This document shows positions 5,683 through 7,111 of a stretch of 7,111 bases of DNA, one piece after another. The stretch comes from JBDKTK01 sp039680225. GTDB taxonomy: Bacteria > Desulfobacterota > Syntrophia > Syntrophales > UBA4778. The notes beneath the pieces were generated by a model. It was not told where the DNA came from. It ran no database searches and saw only the letters and a list, made by a program, of their open reading frames with translations. Positions within the stretch are counted from its first letter, which is position 1. Each line of letters begins with the position of its first letter. Made by a program: the position numbers and the translations under genes. The stretch is from NCBI GenBank assembly GCA_039680225.1, contig JBDKTK010000122.1, positions 1-7,111 of the forward strand. Reading direction: 5' to 3'.

Positions 5683-6450
5683 ATGGAAATAAGCTTCAAG
5701 GATTATATAGTGCTGGTCACCGGGGCGGCGTCCGGAATGGGACTCGAGACTTCGCGCCAGTTCATCAATAACGGCGCTGTCGTCGTGGCCCTGGACTATT
5801 CGGAAAAGAATCTCGAAAAGGCCGCCCGGGAGCTGGGGGACAAGTACATCGCAAAGTTCTGCGATATCTCGAGCGAAAAGTCGATTATCGAAATTGCGCA
5901 GTACGTCAAGGACGCCCATGGCAGGCTCGACTGCCTGATCAACAACGCGGGGCGCGTCAGGTTCGGGATAGCTTTCGAGACCATGAAAGAGGAGGATTTC
6001 TACTGGCACTATGACGTCATCGTCAAGGGCCCCATGCTCCTGTGCAAGCACCTCATCCCCCTGCTGAGGAAATCGTCCCATGCGTCCATAGTGAATATCA
6101 CTTCGACAGTCACCGAGCAGGAGATATCTAACCACTTCATGTATTCCACCGCCAAGACAGCGATGCAGAAATTCACGCGCCACCTGGCGCGCGATCTTCC
6201 GGGAATAAGGGCGAACAGCATCCTGCCCGGCTGGACCGATACGCCCATGGGCGAATCGATCGGCTCGCGCGAGCAGGTCGAGGCCGTTTTTAAAATGCTG
6301 CTGCCCCGCATTCCCTGCCGGCGGGTCGCCCAGCCGATCGATATAGCAAATTGCGTTCTGTTCCTCTGTTCGGACAAGGCCTCCTATATAACCGGGGCGG
6401 CCGTTGCAGTTGACGGAGGGTTTATGGTTGCCCCGGATTGGGGAGTTTAA
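5683..6450 (+). CDS. Short-chain dehydrogenase/reductase SDR-C, YxxxK, tetrad Asn replaced
   Basis: A 255-residue SDR that is clearly more distant from the other two. It shows TGAASGMG (13-20), Asp38 after beta-2 (ALDYS, NAD preference), NNAG (87-90), Ser141 (NITSTV), and Tyr154/Lys158 in YSTAK, followed by LPGWTDTP (181-188) and VDGGF (243-247). The helix-alpha-4 segment reads YDVIVKG, placing Ile113 where the tetrad Asn (INLKG/INLRG in its neighbours) is expected. The nucleotides at 6019-6021 are ATC. The start at 5683 follows AGGAGGA (5667-5673) by 9 nt, and the gap from SDR-B is 28 nt. It probably oxidises a secondary alcohol intermediate of the same pathway, or partners SDR-B in a mixed oligomer. 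The MBL-fold gene follows after 22 nt. Substrate unknown. Confidence 0.92.
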   Translation: MEISFKDYIVLVTGAASGMGLETSRQFINNGAVVVALDYSEKNLEKAARELGDKYIAKFCDISSEKSIIEIAQYVKDAHGRLDCLINNAGRVRFGIAFETMKEEDFYWHYDVIVKGPMLLCKHLIPLLRKSSHASIVNITSTVTEQEISNHFMYSTAKTAMQKFTRHLARDLPGIRANSILPGWTDTPMGESIGSREQVEAVFKMLLPRIPCRRVAQPIDIANCVLFLCSDKASYITGAAVAVDGGFMVAPDWGV

Positions 6451-6472
6451 AAGCACAAGGGGAGGAACTGAT

Positions 6473-7111
6473 ATGTCCAGGGATGTCCAGATGTTTGCGT
6501 TCAGCAGCGGCAGCATACAGCAGCCGGAAGAATTGATGTTCAAAGGGTGCAATGCGAGCGGGTTCATTTCGCATCCGATACCTTTTTTCGTCATCAGGCA
6601 CGGCTCGTCTTATGTGGCTGTAGATACGGGTTTGAGCAGGAAAGTCGCCGTCGATTACGTGGCCCACTGGGGGGAGGCGCTCTCCGGCATGTTCAAACCG
6701 GAAATGAAGCCGGAAGAGGCTTTCGAAGTCCAGATAAAGAGCAAACTGGGCCTGACCCCGGCGGACTTCCACTCTGTCGTCCTGACGCACGGCCATCTGG
6801 ACCATACGGGCGAAATCGGCGTGTTCAGCAACACCGGAGTCCCGATTTACGTGCAGAAAACCGAGTTGGAAATAATCAGGCAGGCATTGAAGCCTGAAGG
6901 CGTCCTCGGCTACATCGCCGATGAATTCAAATCCTTCGACCGGCTGAACTTCAAGCCGATTGAAGGCGTTTATGACCTGTTCGGAGATGAAACGGTTGTG
7001 GCTTTCCCCATGCCCGGCCATACCATGGGAATGCAGGCCCTTCTCGTAAAAACAGCCAAGCGGACGTACGTAATCGCCAGCGATGCCTGCAACACGGTCG
7101 AGCAGCTCGAA
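6473..7111 (+). CDS. Metallo-beta-lactamase-fold hydrolase, N-acyl-homoserine-lactonase-like, 3'-truncated
   Basis: Open from ATG 6473 to the window end (213 residues), preceded by AAGGGGAGGA at 6457-6466. The dinuclear metal motif HxHxDH is THGHLDH, with His106, His108, Asp110 and His111. His183 (PGHTMGMQ) and Asp204 (IASDA) supply the remaining expected ligands. Asp51 in VDTG is the usual early MBL-fold motif. The GHTxGxQ and SD pattern resembles AiiA-type lactonases, typically about 250-280 residues, so about 40-70 residues are probably missing; the last expected His ligand is beyond the edge. It lies at the end of an acyl-CoA catabolic operon, so hydrolysis of a lactone or thioester intermediate is more plausible than quorum quenching. 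This is inference. It has no signal peptide and is cytoplasmic. Confidence 0.9.
   Translation, partial: MSRDVQMFAFSSGSIQQPEELMFKGCNASGFISHPIPFFVIRHGSSYVAVDTGLSRKVAVDYVAHWGEALSGMFKPEMKPEEAFEVQIKSKLGLTPADFHSVVLTHGHLDHTGEIGVFSNTGVPIYVQKTELEIIRQALKPEGVLGYIADEFKSFDRLNFKPIEGVYDLFGDETVVAFPMPGHTMGMQALLVKTAKRTYVIASDACNTVEQLE

Noticed and set aside
5665..6594. Long minus-strand open frame (about 309 codons) opposite SDR-C and the MBL-fold gene
   Set aside because: It is antisense to two clear enzyme genes with intact motifs and ribosome sites. The translation has no recognisable domain, and such frames are expected opposite GC-rich genes.
1..7111. CRISPR array, insertion sequence, tRNA or rRNA
   Set aside because: I found no spaced direct repeats, transposase-like protein, terminal inverted repeats or RNA-gene signatures on either strand.

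Overview
The window is a GC-rich bacterial segment with every supported gene on the + strand. It is mostly a catabolic acyl-CoA operon: an AMP-forming acyl-CoA ligase, an SCP-x-type thiolase, two short-chain dehydrogenases (SDRs) and a metallo-beta-lactamase-fold hydrolase that runs off the right edge. A further SDR is cut by the left edge, and a Sel1-repeat secreted protein lies between that SDR and the operon. The exported Sel1 protein with a possible lipobox, strong AGGAGG ribosome binding sites and an SDR-based beta-oxidation layout suggest a Gram-negative degrader, for example a Desulfobacterota-like or other proteobacterial lineage. This taxonomic guess is weak.

Layout. Bases 1-705 hold the 3' part of an SDR (SDR-A). 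Bases 706-859 hold two consecutive hairpins; the second, with a perfect 10-bp stem, looks like a terminator. Bases 860-1708 encode a Sel1-like repeat protein with a signal peptide. Bases 1709-1998 contain no convincing gene but do contain several short dyads, and are probably the leader of the operon that follows. The operon runs through 1999-3576 (ligase), 3617-4876 (thiolase), 4893-5654 (SDR-B), 5683-6450 (SDR-C) and 6473-7111 (MBL-fold hydrolase, incomplete). Its internal gaps are only 16 to 40 nt, and the thiolase, SDR-C and hydrolase have strong Shine-Dalgarno sequences, so co-transcription is likely.

Inferred logic: a carboxylic acid is activated to its CoA thioester, a hydroxyl group is oxidised by SDRs, and the resulting 3-oxoacyl-CoA is cleaved by the thiolase. 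The MBL-fold enzyme may hydrolyse a lactone or thioester. No acyl-CoA dehydrogenase, enoyl-CoA hydratase, DUF35 thiolase partner or regulator is visible, so the pathway is incomplete here and its substrate is unknown.

The most unusual point is the SDR set. SDR-A and SDR-B are colinear paralogues (about 53% identical by hand count, no gaps over 234 residues). Both carry Arg in place of the normally invariant catalytic Lys of YxxxK. SDR-C keeps YxxxK but has Ile where the catalytic-tetrad Asn is expected. All three therefore depart from the classical Asn-Ser-Tyr-Lys tetrad, in complementary ways.
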